Shown one piece after another: positions 53,610 to 63,067 of a stretch of DNA of 64,000 nt. Position numbers and translations under genes: made by a program. The DNA lies in NCBI RefSeq assembly GCF_017254915.1, contig NZ_JAFKCT010000008.1:62001-126000 (forward strand), written 5' to 3'. The stretch comes from Algoriphagus oliviformis (lineage in GTDB: Bacteria > Bacteroidota > Bacteroidia > Cytophagales > Cyclobacteriaceae). Under the pieces are notes generated by a model. It saw only the letters and a program-made list of their open reading frames with translations, was not told where the DNA came from and did not search any database. The number at the start of each line of letters is the position of its first letter. The first letter of the stretch is position 1.

Positions 53610-53953
53610 GACCGTGCTTATTTAATTTTTCTATTATATTCTTAATCCACATTTTGAATCCTATGCTTCCTACTCACTGACAGCTAATTGGTAAAAAAAC
53701 AGCTGTCAAAAGAAAAGAAATCAGGGATTACTCAAGTCCCTTGGAATCATGAATCTAAGGTAAGCCAGTACTTCCAGTCAAAAAACCAATTGACATATAT
53801 TGTCACGAAATACTTTGTCGTAATCCCTCGTCCGCATGGAGCTAAAAAGGGAGAATCCTCAAAAATGAAATCAGAGAACAGAAGCCAAGTCAGGAAATTT
53901 CCCTAATTTTGAGCCCCATAAGATTCCAACCAAAATCATCCTTCTCCATTCTT
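53610..53953 (+). other. Intergenic region upstream of pyrG
   Basis: About 340 bases without a credible gene. A 72-codon frame at 53688-53906 starts with TTG and is lysine/serine-rich without homology that I recognise; it is not annotated. The pyrG promoter is probably at the right: a perfect -7 box TAATTTTG at 53904-53911, without a good TTG at the expected distance. It would give a leader of about 36 bases before ATG 53954. Confidence 0.5.
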
Positions 53954-55573
53954 ATGGGCTCATCCACCAAGTACATTTTCATCACCGGAGGTGTTACCTC
54001 GTCTCTCGGCAAAGGCATCATCGCTGCATCTTTGGGCAGACTGCTGCAAGCCAGGGGCTTCTCTGTGACCATCCAAAAATTTGACCCCTATCTCAACATC
54101 GACCCGGGGACGCTCAACCCCTACGAACATGGGGAATGCTACGTGACCGATGACGGTGCCGAGACGGACTTGGATCTGGGGCACTACGAGCGGTTCCTAA
54201 ACGTCACCACCTCCCAGAGCAACAACGTCACCACCGGAAGGATCTACAACAACGTCATCACCAAAGAGCGCAAGGGTGAATTCCTCGGCAAAACCGTCCA
54301 GGTCATCCCCCACATCACCGACGAAATCAAGGCCAACTTCTACAAGCTGGGCGAAGACGGCAAATACGACGTGGTCATCACCGAAATCGGCGGCTGCGTG
54401 GGCGACATCGAGTCCCTGCCCTTCATAGAGGCGGTGCGCCAGGCGCGATGGGACCTGGGGCCAAACAACTTTTTGGTGATCCACCTCACGCTCATCCCTT
54501 ACCTCAGCGCTGCCAAGGAACTGAAGACCAAGCCTACCCAGCACTCCGTGAAGCAATTGCTGGAGGCCGGTATCCAGCCGGATATCCTCGTGTGCCGCAC
54601 CGAGCACCACTTGCCGCAGGACGTCAAGAAAAAGCTGGCGCTCTTCTGCAACGTGCAGCTCAACAGCGTGATCGAAGCCATGGACGCCGAAACCATCTAC
54701 GATGTGCCGCTGCTGATGAAAAAGGAAAAGCTCGACGAGCGGGTCATGTCCAAACTCAAGCTGACCTCCAAGTCAAACACCGACCTGGAGCACTGGAAGG
54801 ATTTCCTCGGCAGGCTGAAAAACCCAACCCAGGAAGTCACCATTGGCTTGATCGGCAAATACGTGTCGCTGCCCGATTCCTATAAATCCATCATCGAATC
54901 CTTCACCCACGCCGGCGCGGCAGTGGAGTGCAAGGTACACCTCAAGCTCATCTCTTCTGAGGAAATCCACAACGACAACATCGAAGCCAAGCTGAGCGAG
55001 CTGGACGGCATTTTGGTCGCTCCGGGATTTGGTGAGCGGGGCTTTGAGGGAAAAATCGAAACTGTCCGCTACGCCCGAGAAAACAAGATCCCGTTCTTTG
55101 GGATCTGTCTGGGCATGCAGGTGGCGGTGATCGAGTTTGCCCGCAACGTGATGGGACTGGCAAGCGCCAACTCCACAGAGATGGATCCAGCCACAGCCTA
55201 TCCTGTGATCGGACTGATGGAAGAGCAAAAGAAAATCGACCAAATGGGCGGAACTATGCGACTAGGTTCGTATGCTTGCGACCTCAAAAAAGGAAGCAAG
55301 GCTGCCCAGGCCTACGGCAAGACCAAAATCCACGAGCGCCATCGCCACAGATACGAGTTTAACAACGACTATCTGGAGCAGGTGGAAGAAGCCGGACTGC
55401 TTGCCACGGGCAAAAATCCGGACACCGGATTGGTGGAGATAGTAGAGCTGAAAAACCATCCTTGGTTTGTCGGCGTACAGTTCCATCCAGAGTACAAGAG
55501 TACAGCCCTGAATCCTCAGCCGCTGTTTGTCAAATTCATTCAGGCAGCAATAGACGTCAAAAAAGTAAAGTAA
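53954..55573 (+). CDS. pyrG: CTP synthase
   Basis: A 539-residue enzyme that makes CTP from UTP with ATP and glutamine. The synthetase domain starts [17 protein letters not shown] (P-loop-like), with the UTP-site block [15 protein letters not shown] and [10 protein letters not shown]. The glutaminase domain has the catalytic Cys in FGICLGMQ and the His/Glu in QFHPEYKS. Length and motifs are normal. ATG 53954 precedes the conserved start; an earlier in-frame TTG at 53909 overlaps the promoter and was rejected. yidC follows 40 bases later. Confidence 0.96.
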   Translation: MGSSTKYIFITGGVTSSLGKGIIAASLGRLLQARGFSVTIQKFDPYLNIDPGTLNPYEHGECYVTDDGAETDLDLGHYERFLNVTTSQSNNVTTGRIYNNVITKERKGEFLGKTVQVIPHITDEIKANFYKLGEDGKYDVVITEIGGCVGDIESLPFIEAVRQARWDLGPNNFLVIHLTLIPYLSAAKELKTKPTQHSVKQLLEAGIQPDILVCRTEHHLPQDVKKKLALFCNVQLNSVIEAMDAETIYDVPLLMKKEKLDERVMSKLKLTSKSNTDLEHWKDFLGRLKNPTQEVTIGLIGKYVSLPDSYKSIIESFTHAGAAVECKVHLKLISSEEIHNDNIEAKLSELDGILVAPGFGERGFEGKIETVRYARENKIPFFGICLGMQVAVIEFARNVMGLASANSTEMDPATAYPVIGLMEEQKKIDQMGGTMRLGSYACDLKKGSKAAQAYGKTKIHERHRHRYEFNNDYLEQVEEAGLLATGKNPDTGLVEIVELKNHPWFVGVQFHPEYKSTALNPQPLFVKFIQAAIDVKKVK

Positions 55574-55613
55574 TCCCGTAGCGCTAAGTCCCTTAGCCAC
55601 GAAAAAAACACCT

Positions 55614-57407
55614 ATGGATAGAAATCAAGCAACGGGTTTGATCCTGTTTGCAGCGGTGATCTTGGTCTACTCGCTCTTTTTCGCGAGCAGTCCCGAGATC
55701 CCTGCTGTAGAAGAACCCCCACAGCAAACCGAAACGCCCGTTTCGGCAAATGTTCAGGAATCCTTTTCAGAAACCACCCTGCCAGACAGTCTGGTAGACG
55801 CCCAGCGAGTCGCCCAATACGGCGCCTTGGCTCCCCTTACCTCCGGTGTCGAGGAAGACATCGTGTTGGAAAACGACCAGGTCACCGTGACACTTTCCAC
55901 CAAAGGCGCGGCGATCAAGTCGGTAGTGCTCAAGGAATACAAAAGCTGGGACGGCGAGCCGCTCGTCCTCTTGGACGAAACCAGCTCTTCGATGGCCTAC
56001 ACCCTCGAGAGCAGCAAGGGCTCGCTCAACCTGGCCGACCTCTACTTCAGCCCAAAGCTGAGCGAGACCGACGCTGAGGGAGTAAAAACCAAGGTTTTGA
56101 CCCTTACGGCGGCCACCGAAGCTGGACAGATCTCCCAGACCTTCTCGCTTGAAGAGGGCAGCTTTGTAGTCAAAAAATCCCTCCAGATCGATCGCTTTCA
56201 GGGAGTATTCACCGGCAACGCGCTCAATCTAGCTTGGGAGGACCACATCAAAGCCCAGGAAAAAGACCTGAGCGAGTCCCGCAGACAAACAAAGCTCAAC
56301 TACTACCTCGCCTCTGAGTCCTACGAAAACCTGGGAGCAGGCAATGATCCCGAGCAGGAGCAGGTAGCCGAGCCGGTGAAATGGATCGGGTTTAGCCAGC
56401 GCTTCTTCACGGCAGGAATCATCGCGGACTCTGTGTTCCAAAACGTCAGCCTCACGCAGACCACCCCGACAGACTCCTCCATCGTGCGGACCATGACGGC
56501 GTCGTTTGCCATTCCTATGCAAAACGGACAGGCGGACATGAGCTTCTACTTTGGCCCGGACAAGTACAAAACTCTGAAAACCGTGACTGACGGCTTCGAA
56601 AAGAACGTCGACATGGGCTACTTCTTCGTCAGCTGGGTCAACAAGTACATCGTCGTACACCTCTTCTCCTTCTTGGAGAAGTATTTCAACAACTACGGCA
56701 TCATCATCATCCTGATCGTGCTGATCATCAAGCTCGCCCTGTCGCCTCTGACCTACAAGTCCTACATCGGCATGGCCAAGATGCGGGTGATCAAGCCGGA
56801 GATCGACGAGCTGAAGGAAAAATACGGCGATGACGCTACCAAGATGCAGCAGGAGCAGATGAAGCTCTTCTCGCAGCTCGGCGTGAGCCCGATCTCAGGA
56901 TGCCTTCCCCTCCTACTCCAGATGCCCTTCCTTTTTGCGATGTTCTTCTTCTTCCCCAATGCAGTAGAACTACGCCAGGAATCCTTCCTTTGGGCCAATG
57001 ACCTCTCCACGTACGACGAGTTCATCAAGCTGCCCTTCACCATTCCGTTCTATGGCTCCCATGTCAGCTTGTTTACCTTGCTGATGACCGTGTCGCAGAT
57101 CATCTACACGCACTTCAACAACCAGCTGACCACGGCCACCGGCCCGATGAAAAACCTCGGCTACATCATGCCGGTGATGTTCATGTTCATCCTGAACTCC
57201 TACCCGGCTGGTCTGAGCTTCTACTACTTTGTGTCAAACATCGTCACCTTCAGCCAGCAGGCGGTCATCAAGCTTTTTGTGGACGATGAAAAAATCCGCG
57301 CCAAGGTGGAGGAAAGCAAAGCGAAAAACGTCAACAAAAAGAAGTCTAAGTTCCAGCAGCGATTGGAAGAGGCGATGAAAGCCGCCGATGCCAACAAGAG
57401 GAAATAA
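55614..57407 (+). CDS. yidC: Membrane protein insertase YidC
   Basis: A 597-residue inner-membrane protein. It has an N-terminal anchor (residues 1-25, ATGLILFAAVILVYSLFF), a large periplasmic beta-domain (about 30-345), and the C-terminal 60KD_IMP core with five helices (for example NNYGIIIILIVLIIKLALSPLTYKSY, with the hydrophilic-groove Lys/Arg region, and GCLPLLLQMPFLFAMFFF). The tail is lysine-rich. It inserts membrane proteins with or without SecYEG. It follows pyrG by 40 bases and ends at a strong terminator. Confidence 0.95.
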   Translation: MDRNQATGLILFAAVILVYSLFFASSPEIPAVEEPPQQTETPVSANVQESFSETTLPDSLVDAQRVAQYGALAPLTSGVEEDIVLENDQVTVTLSTKGAAIKSVVLKEYKSWDGEPLVLLDETSSSMAYTLESSKGSLNLADLYFSPKLSETDAEGVKTKVLTLTAATEAGQISQTFSLEEGSFVVKKSLQIDRFQGVFTGNALNLAWEDHIKAQEKDLSESRRQTKLNYYLASESYENLGAGNDPEQEQVAEPVKWIGFSQRFFTAGIIADSVFQNVSLTQTTPTDSSIVRTMTASFAIPMQNGQADMSFYFGPDKYKTLKTVTDGFEKNVDMGYFFVSWVNKYIVVHLFSFLEKYFNNYGIIIILIVLIIKLALSPLTYKSYIGMAKMRVIKPEIDELKEKYGDDATKMQQEQMKLFSQLGVSPISGCLPLLLQMPFLFAMFFFFPNAVELRQESFLWANDLSTYDEFIKLPFTIPFYGSHVSLFTLLMTVSQIIYTHFNNQLTTATGPMKNLGYIMPVMFMFILNSYPAGLSFYYFVSNIVTFSQQAVIKLFVDDEKIRAKVEESKAKNVNKKKSKFQQRLEEAMKAADANKRK

Positions 57408-57411
57408 AACC

Positions 57412-57445
57412 GAAAAAAGGAGCTTTTCATAGAGCTCCTTTTTTC
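57412..57445 (+). terminator. Terminator after yidC
   Basis: AAAAAAGGAGCT and AGCTCCTTTTTT form a hairpin at 57413-57444, starting six bases after the yidC stop. Confidence 0.9.
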
Positions 57446-57611
57446 TTGGCCTAGCCTTGGCAAAAGCTCCAACGGCAGCTCTGTTACACGTCTGGTTTTA
57501 ACCCATTTAACCTTTTTTCACAGGAGTCTTTAGCCAAAAAAAGAAAAACCGACCCAAGGAAAAGACCCGAATTTGATTAATATTGGAGTCAAATTACCCT
57601 TTAGCTCAACC

Positions 57612-58394
57612 ATGGGAAAAATAATTGCAATAGCCAACCAAAAAGGCGGAGTGGGAAAAACCACCACTGCAATGAACCTTGCTGCCAGCTTGGCTGTATT
57701 GGAGTTTAATACCCTGGTCATCGATGCCGATCCCCAGGCCAACACCACCTCCGGGCTCGGGCACGACCCAAAGGCCATCGACACCAGCATCTACGAGTGC
57801 ATGGTCGACGGGATCAACGTCCGGGACATCATCCTCAAGACCTCCATCGAGCATCTGGATCTGGTTCCCTCCCACATCGACCTGGTCGGTGCCGAGGTGG
57901 AGATGATCAACCTGGAAAACCGGGAAGAAAAGATGAAGGAAGTCATCGCTCCCATCAAGGACCTCTACGACTTCATCATCATCGACTGCTCCCCTTCCCT
58001 AGGTCTGATCACCATCAATGCCCTCACTGCGGCCAATTCTGTAATCATACCCGTCCAATGCGAATACTTTGCATTGGAAGGCCTGGGCAAACTGCTCAAT
58101 ACCATCAAGATCATCCAGACCCGGCTCAATCCCGACCTGGAAATCGAAGGCATCCTCCTCACCATGTACGACGTGCGCCTGCGCCTGTCCAACCAAGTGG
58201 TGGAAGAAGTCAGGCTGCACTTCAAAAACATGGTGTTTGACACCATCATACCAAGAAATGTCCGGCTCTCCGAATCACCGAGCTTCGGTTTGCCGGTCAT
58301 CGCATTTGACGCAGAGGGCAAAGGCTCCATCGCGTACCTCAACCTGGCCGGGGAAATAGCCCAGAAAAACGGCCTCCAAAAAGTGACCACGTAA
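57612..58394 (+). CDS. parA: Chromosome partitioning ATPase ParA
   Basis: A 260-residue deviant Walker ATPase. [25 protein letters not shown] is the KGGxxKT P-loop; [11 protein letters not shown] is Walker A prime, [15 protein letters not shown] the Walker B. It moves ParB-parS complexes to separate sister chromosomes. ATG 57612 is chosen; a Met at 57573 adds 13 residues upstream of the P-loop. It is followed two bases later by parB. No parS-like palindrome was found in the window. Confidence 0.95.
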   Translation: MGKIIAIANQKGGVGKTTTAMNLAASLAVLEFNTLVIDADPQANTTSGLGHDPKAIDTSIYECMVDGINVRDIILKTSIEHLDLVPSHIDLVGAEVEMINLENREEKMKEVIAPIKDLYDFIIIDCSPSLGLITINALTAANSVIIPVQCEYFALEGLGKLLNTIKIIQTRLNPDLEIEGILLTMYDVRLRLSNQVVEEVRLHFKNMVFDTIIPRNVRLSESPSFGLPVIAFDAEGKGSIAYLNLAGEIAQKNGLQKVTT

Positions 58395-58396
58395 GC

Positions 58397-59308
58397 ATGT
58401 CTGATCATAAACCCAACCGAAAAAGTGCGTTAGGAAGAGGGCTGGGAGCGCTGTTGGAAGACAGTCCTGCCAAGCACAAAAACACCGAAATCCTACCGGA
58501 AGTGGCCAAAACGGGAATTTTCGAAATTCCTTTGGGCGAAATCCAAGTCAATCCCTTTCAGCCACGGGTCCACTTTGACAAAGAAGCGCTGCAAGAGCTG
58601 GCGGACTCCATTTCCGTCCAGGGCATCATCCAGCCGGTGACGGTCAGAAAGCTCGCCCCAAACGAGTACCAGCTCATCTCCGGAGAGCGCCGCTTCCAGG
58701 CTTCCAAGCTGGCAGGCCTGACCCAGATCCCTGCCTATGTCCGCACGGCCAACGACCAGCAGATGCTGGAAATGGCACTCATCGAAAACATCCAGCGGGA
58801 AAACCTCAATGCGCTCGAAATCGCCCAATCCTACCAACGTCTCCTTGCCGAGTGTGATCTCAAGCAGGAGGAACTGGGCGACCGCGTGGGAAAAAACAGG
58901 ACTACGGTCAACAACTACCTCCGCCTGCTGAAGCTTCCCCCAACGATCCAAGCGGCTATCCGGGACCAGCAGCTCACCATGGGCCATGCCCGCGCGCTGA
59001 TCAACATCGAAGACGTGGACAAGCAACTTGCGATATTCAGAAAAGCCATCGATGAGGAACTGAGCGTCCGCAAAGTCGAGGCACTGGTAAAAGCACTCAA
59101 TGAGGGCAAACCCCAAAAAGAAACCACCGAAAAAGGACTGGATCCGGTAAGGAAATACGAGATCAACAAGATACAGCAGCGTTTGGCTTCCCACTTTGGC
59201 ACCAAAGTCGGCCTAAAAGCGGACGACAAAAACCGCGGGGAGATCAAGATTCCCTTCAACTCGGCTACGGACCTCAACCGCATCCTCGAAATCCTCGAAA
59301 TCATCTGA
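58397..59308 (+). CDS. parB: Chromosome partitioning protein ParB (Noc family)
   Basis: A 303-residue protein. The N-terminal segment (KSALGRGLGALL) is the ParA-binding tail. The CTPase/N-box region includes NPFQPR and ISGERRFQASKLAG; the HTH core (ALEIAQSYQRLL, KNRTTVNNYLRLL) binds parS; the C-terminal part gives the dimer. It lies two bases after parA and four bases before a DUF5683 gene, in a gene order widely conserved in Bacteroidota. Confidence 0.95.
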   Translation: MSDHKPNRKSALGRGLGALLEDSPAKHKNTEILPEVAKTGIFEIPLGEIQVNPFQPRVHFDKEALQELADSISVQGIIQPVTVRKLAPNEYQLISGERRFQASKLAGLTQIPAYVRTANDQQMLEMALIENIQRENLNALEIAQSYQRLLAECDLKQEELGDRVGKNRTTVNNYLRLLKLPPTIQAAIRDQQLTMGHARALINIEDVDKQLAIFRKAIDEELSVRKVEALVKALNEGKPQKETTEKGLDPVRKYEINKIQQRLASHFGTKVGLKADDKNRGEIKIPFNSATDLNRILEILEII

Positions 59309-59311
59309 AAA

Positions 59312-59926
59312 TTGAAAGTCTTTTTTCCAGATATTACAGCAAAGCCCAAGACCCCATGGATTTCCTTGGGGCTTTTGCTTTTGGTAATCCTGCTTTCCAA
59401 TCCGGCATTTTCCCAGGAGAACGCTGCTGCCAAAGCACCTGAGCCTCCCAAAGAGAAAAAGGAAAAGCCAGACTACTCCTCCCTGCCCAAAGATCCGAGA
59501 AAGGCCACCATCCTCTCCGCGATCCTACCGGGAGCCGGCCAGGTGTACAACGGCAAAGCTTGGAAAGTACCGCTGCTCTACGCGGGATTCATGACGGACA
59601 TCTACTTCATCGGCTACAACAACAAGCGCTACCAGACCTTTCGCAGCGCGCTGTTTGCCTACGACGATGGAGACCAGAGCCAGTTCCCCTCTCTTAATCG
59701 GGAAGGCCTGGTGCGAAATGTCGACTACTGGCGCCAAAACCGGGATCTGACCATCCTCCTGCTCCTGGGCATCTACGCGCTCAACCTGATCGACGCCAAC
59801 GTGGACGCACACCTGTCAGGCTTCGATATTTCCGACGACCTGGCCCTAAAATTTGAACCAAATGTGGGTACTTTCGCAGCATCCAGTACCTCCATGGGAC
59901 TCACTATGAAACTTCAATTCAAATAA
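59312..59926 (+). CDS. DUF5683 exported protein
   Basis: A 204-residue protein. A hydrophobic segment (PWISLGLLLLVILLSNPAFSQ) near residue 15 looks like a signal peptide; the mature part has the DUF5683 block DPRKATILSAILPGAGQVYNGKAWKVPLLYAG and later hydrophobic helices (LTILLLLGIYALNLIDANVDAH). It may be an envelope protein; its function is unknown although it is regularly placed between parB and dapB in Bacteroidota. The start is TTG 59312, three bases after parB; no ATG in frame precedes the signal. The stop overlaps dapB (TAATG). Confidence 0.8.
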   Translation: MKVFFPDITAKPKTPWISLGLLLLVILLSNPAFSQENAAAKAPEPPKEKKEKPDYSSLPKDPRKATILSAILPGAGQVYNGKAWKVPLLYAGFMTDIYFIGYNNKRYQTFRSALFAYDDGDQSQFPSLNREGLVRNVDYWRQNRDLTILLLLGIYALNLIDANVDAHLSGFDISDDLALKFEPNVGTFAASSTSMGLTMKLQFK

Positions 59927-60648
59927 TGAACATTCTCATCCTAGGATATGGCAAAATGGGCAAGATCATCGGCGAAATCGCCGAGTCCCGCGGCCATTCC
60001 CTTGCAGCCAAGATCAATATTGACAACCGCCACGAGCTGGACAGCCTTGACGCTTCCAAGATCGACGTGGCCATCGAGTTTAGCCAGCCGGAGGCCGCTG
60101 TGGAAAATATCGCCTGGGCGATGGAGCGCGGCATTCCCGTGGTGTCCGGCACGACGGGTTGGCTTTCCCGCAAGGCGGAGATCGAAAAGCTCACCGCCGA
60201 GCAAAACGGCGCATTCTTTTACGCTTCCAACTACAGCATCGGAGTCAACATCTTCTTCAAGGTCAACGAATTTCTCGCCAAGCTGATGAACGAAACCTCG
60301 GGCTACCAAGCCTCCATGGAGGAGATCCACCACACCGAAAAGAAGGATGCCCCCTCGGGCACCGCGATCACCCTGGCAGAGGGGATTTTCAAAAACCTGG
60401 AAAGCCTCAATAGCTGGCACCTGGCCGGACAGCCGAACGGAAATGAACACTCGCTCCCCATCACCGCCAAGCGTATAGACCCCGCTCCCGGCACCCATAT
60501 CATCCGCTATAGCTCTGCAATCGACGAGATTGAGATCACGCACACCGCACACAGCAGACAGGGTTTTGCCCTTGGCGCAGTTTTGGTGGCGGAGTGGATC
60601 CAAGGCCGAAAAGGAGTGCTCTCCATGGACGATTTTCTATCTTTCTGA
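59926..60648 (+). CDS. dapB: 4-hydroxy-tetrahydrodipicolinate reductase
   Basis: A 240-residue enzyme of lysine and diaminopimelate synthesis. GYGKMGKIIGE is the nucleotide loop; TTGW and NYSIGVNIF flank the active site; EIHHTEKKDAPSGTA is the conserved catalytic segment (His and Lys). The length is that of the shorter Bacteroidota type. Its start overlaps the DUF5683 stop by one base, showing translational coupling; lepB follows 15 bases later. Confidence 0.95.
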   Translation: MNILILGYGKMGKIIGEIAESRGHSLAAKINIDNRHELDSLDASKIDVAIEFSQPEAAVENIAWAMERGIPVVSGTTGWLSRKAEIEKLTAEQNGAFFYASNYSIGVNIFFKVNEFLAKLMNETSGYQASMEEIHHTEKKDAPSGTAITLAEGIFKNLESLNSWHLAGQPNGNEHSLPITAKRIDPAPGTHIIRYSSAIDEIEITHTAHSRQGFALGAVLVAEWIQGRKGVLSMDDFLSF

Positions 60649-60663
60649 ATCAACTAGCAACAC

Positions 60664-61740
60664 ATGAGTCAACCTAAAAAGAAAAAATCAGCAACCCGCG
60701 AATGGCTGGACGCGCTGGTTTTTGCAGTCGTCGCAGCCAGCTTGATCCGTTGGCTTTTGCTCGAGCCTTTTACCATCCCTACCGCTTCCATGGAGAAATC
60801 CCTGCTGGTAGGCGACTTCCTTTTTGTCAGCAAAATGCACTACGGCACCCGGATACCAAAGACCGTCCTCCAGGTACCGCTTACCCATCAGAAGATCTGG
60901 GGAACAGACATCCCCTCCTACTCTGATGCGATCCAGTTGCCCTACTATCGCCTTCCCGGATTCAGCGACGTAGAGCGAAATGACGTCGTGGTATTCAACT
61001 ACCCGGTCGAATTCCAATATCCCAGCGACCTCAAGACCAACTACATCAAGCGCGCAGTGGGTATCCCCGGTGACGTGATTGAGGTCAAGGCAGGCGAACT
61101 CGTCGTCAATGGCCAAGCCGCCCCCAAACCGGAGGAAATGCAGTATTCCTACGACTTGATCAGCAACCGTCCGCTCACTGTGGACTTCTTTGCGGAGTAC
61201 GGTGTGAATCCAGACAGCTTCATGGCTTTCTCCAACGGCTCGGGCTACATGGTCTTTGCGACCAATGAGGTCATCGAGCGGCTGAAAACTTCCCCCGTAG
61301 TCGTCTCCATCAACAAGCGCATCGAACAGGCGGGAGAAAACAATTCACGGATTTTCCCAGCCGGCTCAAACTATGGCTGGAATGCCGACAACTATGGTCC
61401 TCTGCAAGTACCCGCCAAGGACTGGACCATAGAGATGACCGCCGACAATGTCCTGCGCTATGGCTCTACCATCGAGCACTACGAAGGGCACGGGCAGGTC
61501 GACATCCGCGACGGGGAGCTGTTCATCGACGGACAAAAAATCGACAGCTACACCTTCAAGCAAGACTACTACTTCATGATGGGCGACAACCGCCACGACT
61601 CTTTGGACTCCAGATTCTGGGGCTTCGTGCCGGAAGACCACATCGTAGGCAAAGCTTGGTTCCTGTGGTTATCCCTGGACAAGTACGAGTCCATGTTTGG
61701 CAAGATCCGATGGAGCAGGTTCTTCAAAGGCATCAACTAA
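60664..61740 (+). CDS. lepB: Signal peptidase I
   Basis: A 358-residue membrane protease. An N-terminal anchor (about residues 15-33) precedes the catalytic Ser42 in PTASMEKSL; the general-base Lys129 is in NYIKRAVGIPGD; the later GDNRHDSLDSRFWGFVP is box E. The length exceeds that of E. coli LepB because of an insertion at about 150-270, as in other Bacteroidota. It removes signal peptides at the outer face of the inner membrane. It ends the parA-parB-DUF5683-dapB-lepB operon at a strong terminator. Confidence 0.95.
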   Translation: MSQPKKKKSATREWLDALVFAVVAASLIRWLLLEPFTIPTASMEKSLLVGDFLFVSKMHYGTRIPKTVLQVPLTHQKIWGTDIPSYSDAIQLPYYRLPGFSDVERNDVVVFNYPVEFQYPSDLKTNYIKRAVGIPGDVIEVKAGELVVNGQAAPKPEEMQYSYDLISNRPLTVDFFAEYGVNPDSFMAFSNGSGYMVFATNEVIERLKTSPVVVSINKRIEQAGENNSRIFPAGSNYGWNADNYGPLQVPAKDWTIEMTADNVLRYGSTIEHYEGHGQVDIRDGELFIDGQKIDSYTFKQDYYFMMGDNRHDSLDSRFWGFVPEDHIVGKAWFLWLSLDKYESMFGKIRWSRFFKGIN

Positions 61741-61779
61741 CCAAAAGCCCCGACCTCCAAGTCGGGGCTTTTGGTTTTA
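61741..61779 (+). terminator. Terminator after lepB
   Basis: CCAAAAGCCCCGAC and GTCGGGGCTTTTGG pair perfectly around six bases at 61741-61774, then TTTT. It starts directly after the lepB stop. Confidence 0.95.
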
Positions 61780-61953
61780 TGACTATCCTCAATCAGGCAC
61801 GTCGCCAAATGGAATCAAACGCGGATCGCATTTCCACCTGCCGCAAACCGTCCTCTGTGGACCCTGCCTACCGCAGGCGAGAGTGGTCGAAGAGCCGTTA
61901 CAGATCTTGTTTGGAAAGTGGCTCGTGCAACATTGCGTTACTCCTATTTTGAT

Positions 61954-62616
61954 TTACCACTTGATCGGCTCGAGGCCTTTTTCACGGAGGTATTGGTTTG
62001 CTTGGGAAAAATGACGGCAGCCCAAGAACCCCCGATGTGCCGACAGGGGACTGGGATGGGGCGCTTTCAGAATCAGGTGTTTCTTGGGATCGATCAAAGC
62101 CGCCTTTTTCTGGGCATAAGCGCCCCACAGCATAAAGACGACATTTTCCCGCTCCGAGCTGATGATACGGATCACCTCATCGGTAAACTCCTCCCAGCCT
62201 TGGTTTTGGTGGGATCCCGCCTGACTGGCGCGTACCGTCAGCGTAGCGTTGAGCAGAAAAACGCCCTGATCCGCCCATCTGGTCAAGTCTCCGCTCGGGG
62301 GCATATCCACGCCTAGATCCGCTTTGATTTCCTTCAGGATATTCAGCAAGCTCGGGGGAAAAGGAACACCTGGCCTGACCGAAAAAGACAGCCCGTGCGC
62401 CTGGCCCTGACCATGATAGGGATCTTGGCCTAATATCACTATCTTTACCGCCCCCAATGGGCAGTGGTCGAAAGCGTTGAAAATTTCTTTGCCCGGAGGG
62501 TAAACTTCCTGATTTTGATATTCGTACCTTACGAAAGTAACCAAGCGTTTAAAAAAGTCCTTTTCGAATACGTCCTTTAATGAATTACTCCAGCTTTCTT
62601 CAATTTTTACGTTCAT
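61954..62616 (-). CDS. ung: Uracil-DNA glycosylase
   Basis: A 220-residue family 1 UDG. The water-activating motif is GQDPYHGQGQAHGLSFSV; the DNA-intercalating motif HPSPLSAHRGF carries the catalytic His. It removes uracil from DNA to begin base excision repair. It is divergent from apaG. The 174-base gap on the left (61780-61953) contains no gene; it includes a short TGCCTACCGCAGGC palindrome near 61866. Confidence 0.95.
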   Translation of the reverse strand: MNVKIEESWSNSLKDVFEKDFFKRLVTFVRYEYQNQEVYPPGKEIFNAFDHCPLGAVKIVILGQDPYHGQGQAHGLSFSVRPGVPFPPSLLNILKEIKADLGVDMPPSGDLTRWADQGVFLLNATLTVRASQAGSHQNQGWEEFTDEVIRIISSERENVVFMLWGAYAQKKAALIDPKKHLILKAPHPSPLSAHRGFLGCRHFSQANQYLREKGLEPIKW

Positions 62617-62679
62617 TAATCCCGATTATTTAGTTAGTACAAGGAATTTCAACTCATTCTCGCCCAAAATTATCTACAA

Positions 62680-63066
62680 ATGGTAATCGCAGTTACAAAA
62701 GGCATCAAGGTAAGCGTGGAAGTCACCTACCAGGCGGAATTCTCCAGCCCCCACCAGCACCATTATGTGTTCACCTACAAAGTGACCATTGAAAACAACA
62801 GCCAATATACCTATCAGCTGTTGAGAAGAAAATGGGAGATCTTTGATGCAGCCGAATCCTCCAAGATCGTCGAAGGCAGCGGTGTCGTGGGGCAGCAGCC
62901 AGTATTGGAGCCCGGCGAGTCCCACTCCTATGTCTCGGGATGCAACCTCAAGTCAGGATTGGGCAAGATGAAAGGCTTCTATACCATGGAAAAGCTCAAT
63001 GATGGCTCGCTGGTGGACGTCGCCGTCCCGGAGTTCCAGATGATCGCCAATATTTTCCACAATTGA
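62680..63066 (+). CDS. apaG: ApaG domain protein
   Basis: A 128-residue protein of the ApaG/CorD fold (immunoglobulin/fibronectin-like). GIKVSVEVTYQAEFSSP, FTYKVTIENNSQYTYQLLRRKWEIFD and the LEPGESHSYVSGCNL block match. It is annotated as a Co2+/Mg2+ efflux factor but its biochemical role is unsure. It is divergent from ung; a TTG-started methyltransferase gene begins one base after the stop. Confidence 0.92.
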   Translation: MVIAVTKGIKVSVEVTYQAEFSSPHQHHYVFTYKVTIENNSQYTYQLLRRKWEIFDAAESSKIVEGSGVVGQQPVLEPGESHSYVSGCNLKSGLGKMKGFYTMEKLNDGSLVDVAVPEFQMIANIFHN

Positions 63067-63067
63067 T

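Noticed and set aside
53688..53906. A 72-codon frame starting with TTG upstream of pyrG
   Set aside because: Weak start, no family, basic low-complexity composition and overlap with the likely pyrG promoter.
61860..61885. Short palindrome TGCCTACCGCAGGC in the gap between lepB and ung
   Set aside because: Such short elements are common in Bacteroidota intergenic DNA; no flanking structure supports a mobile element or regulatory site.
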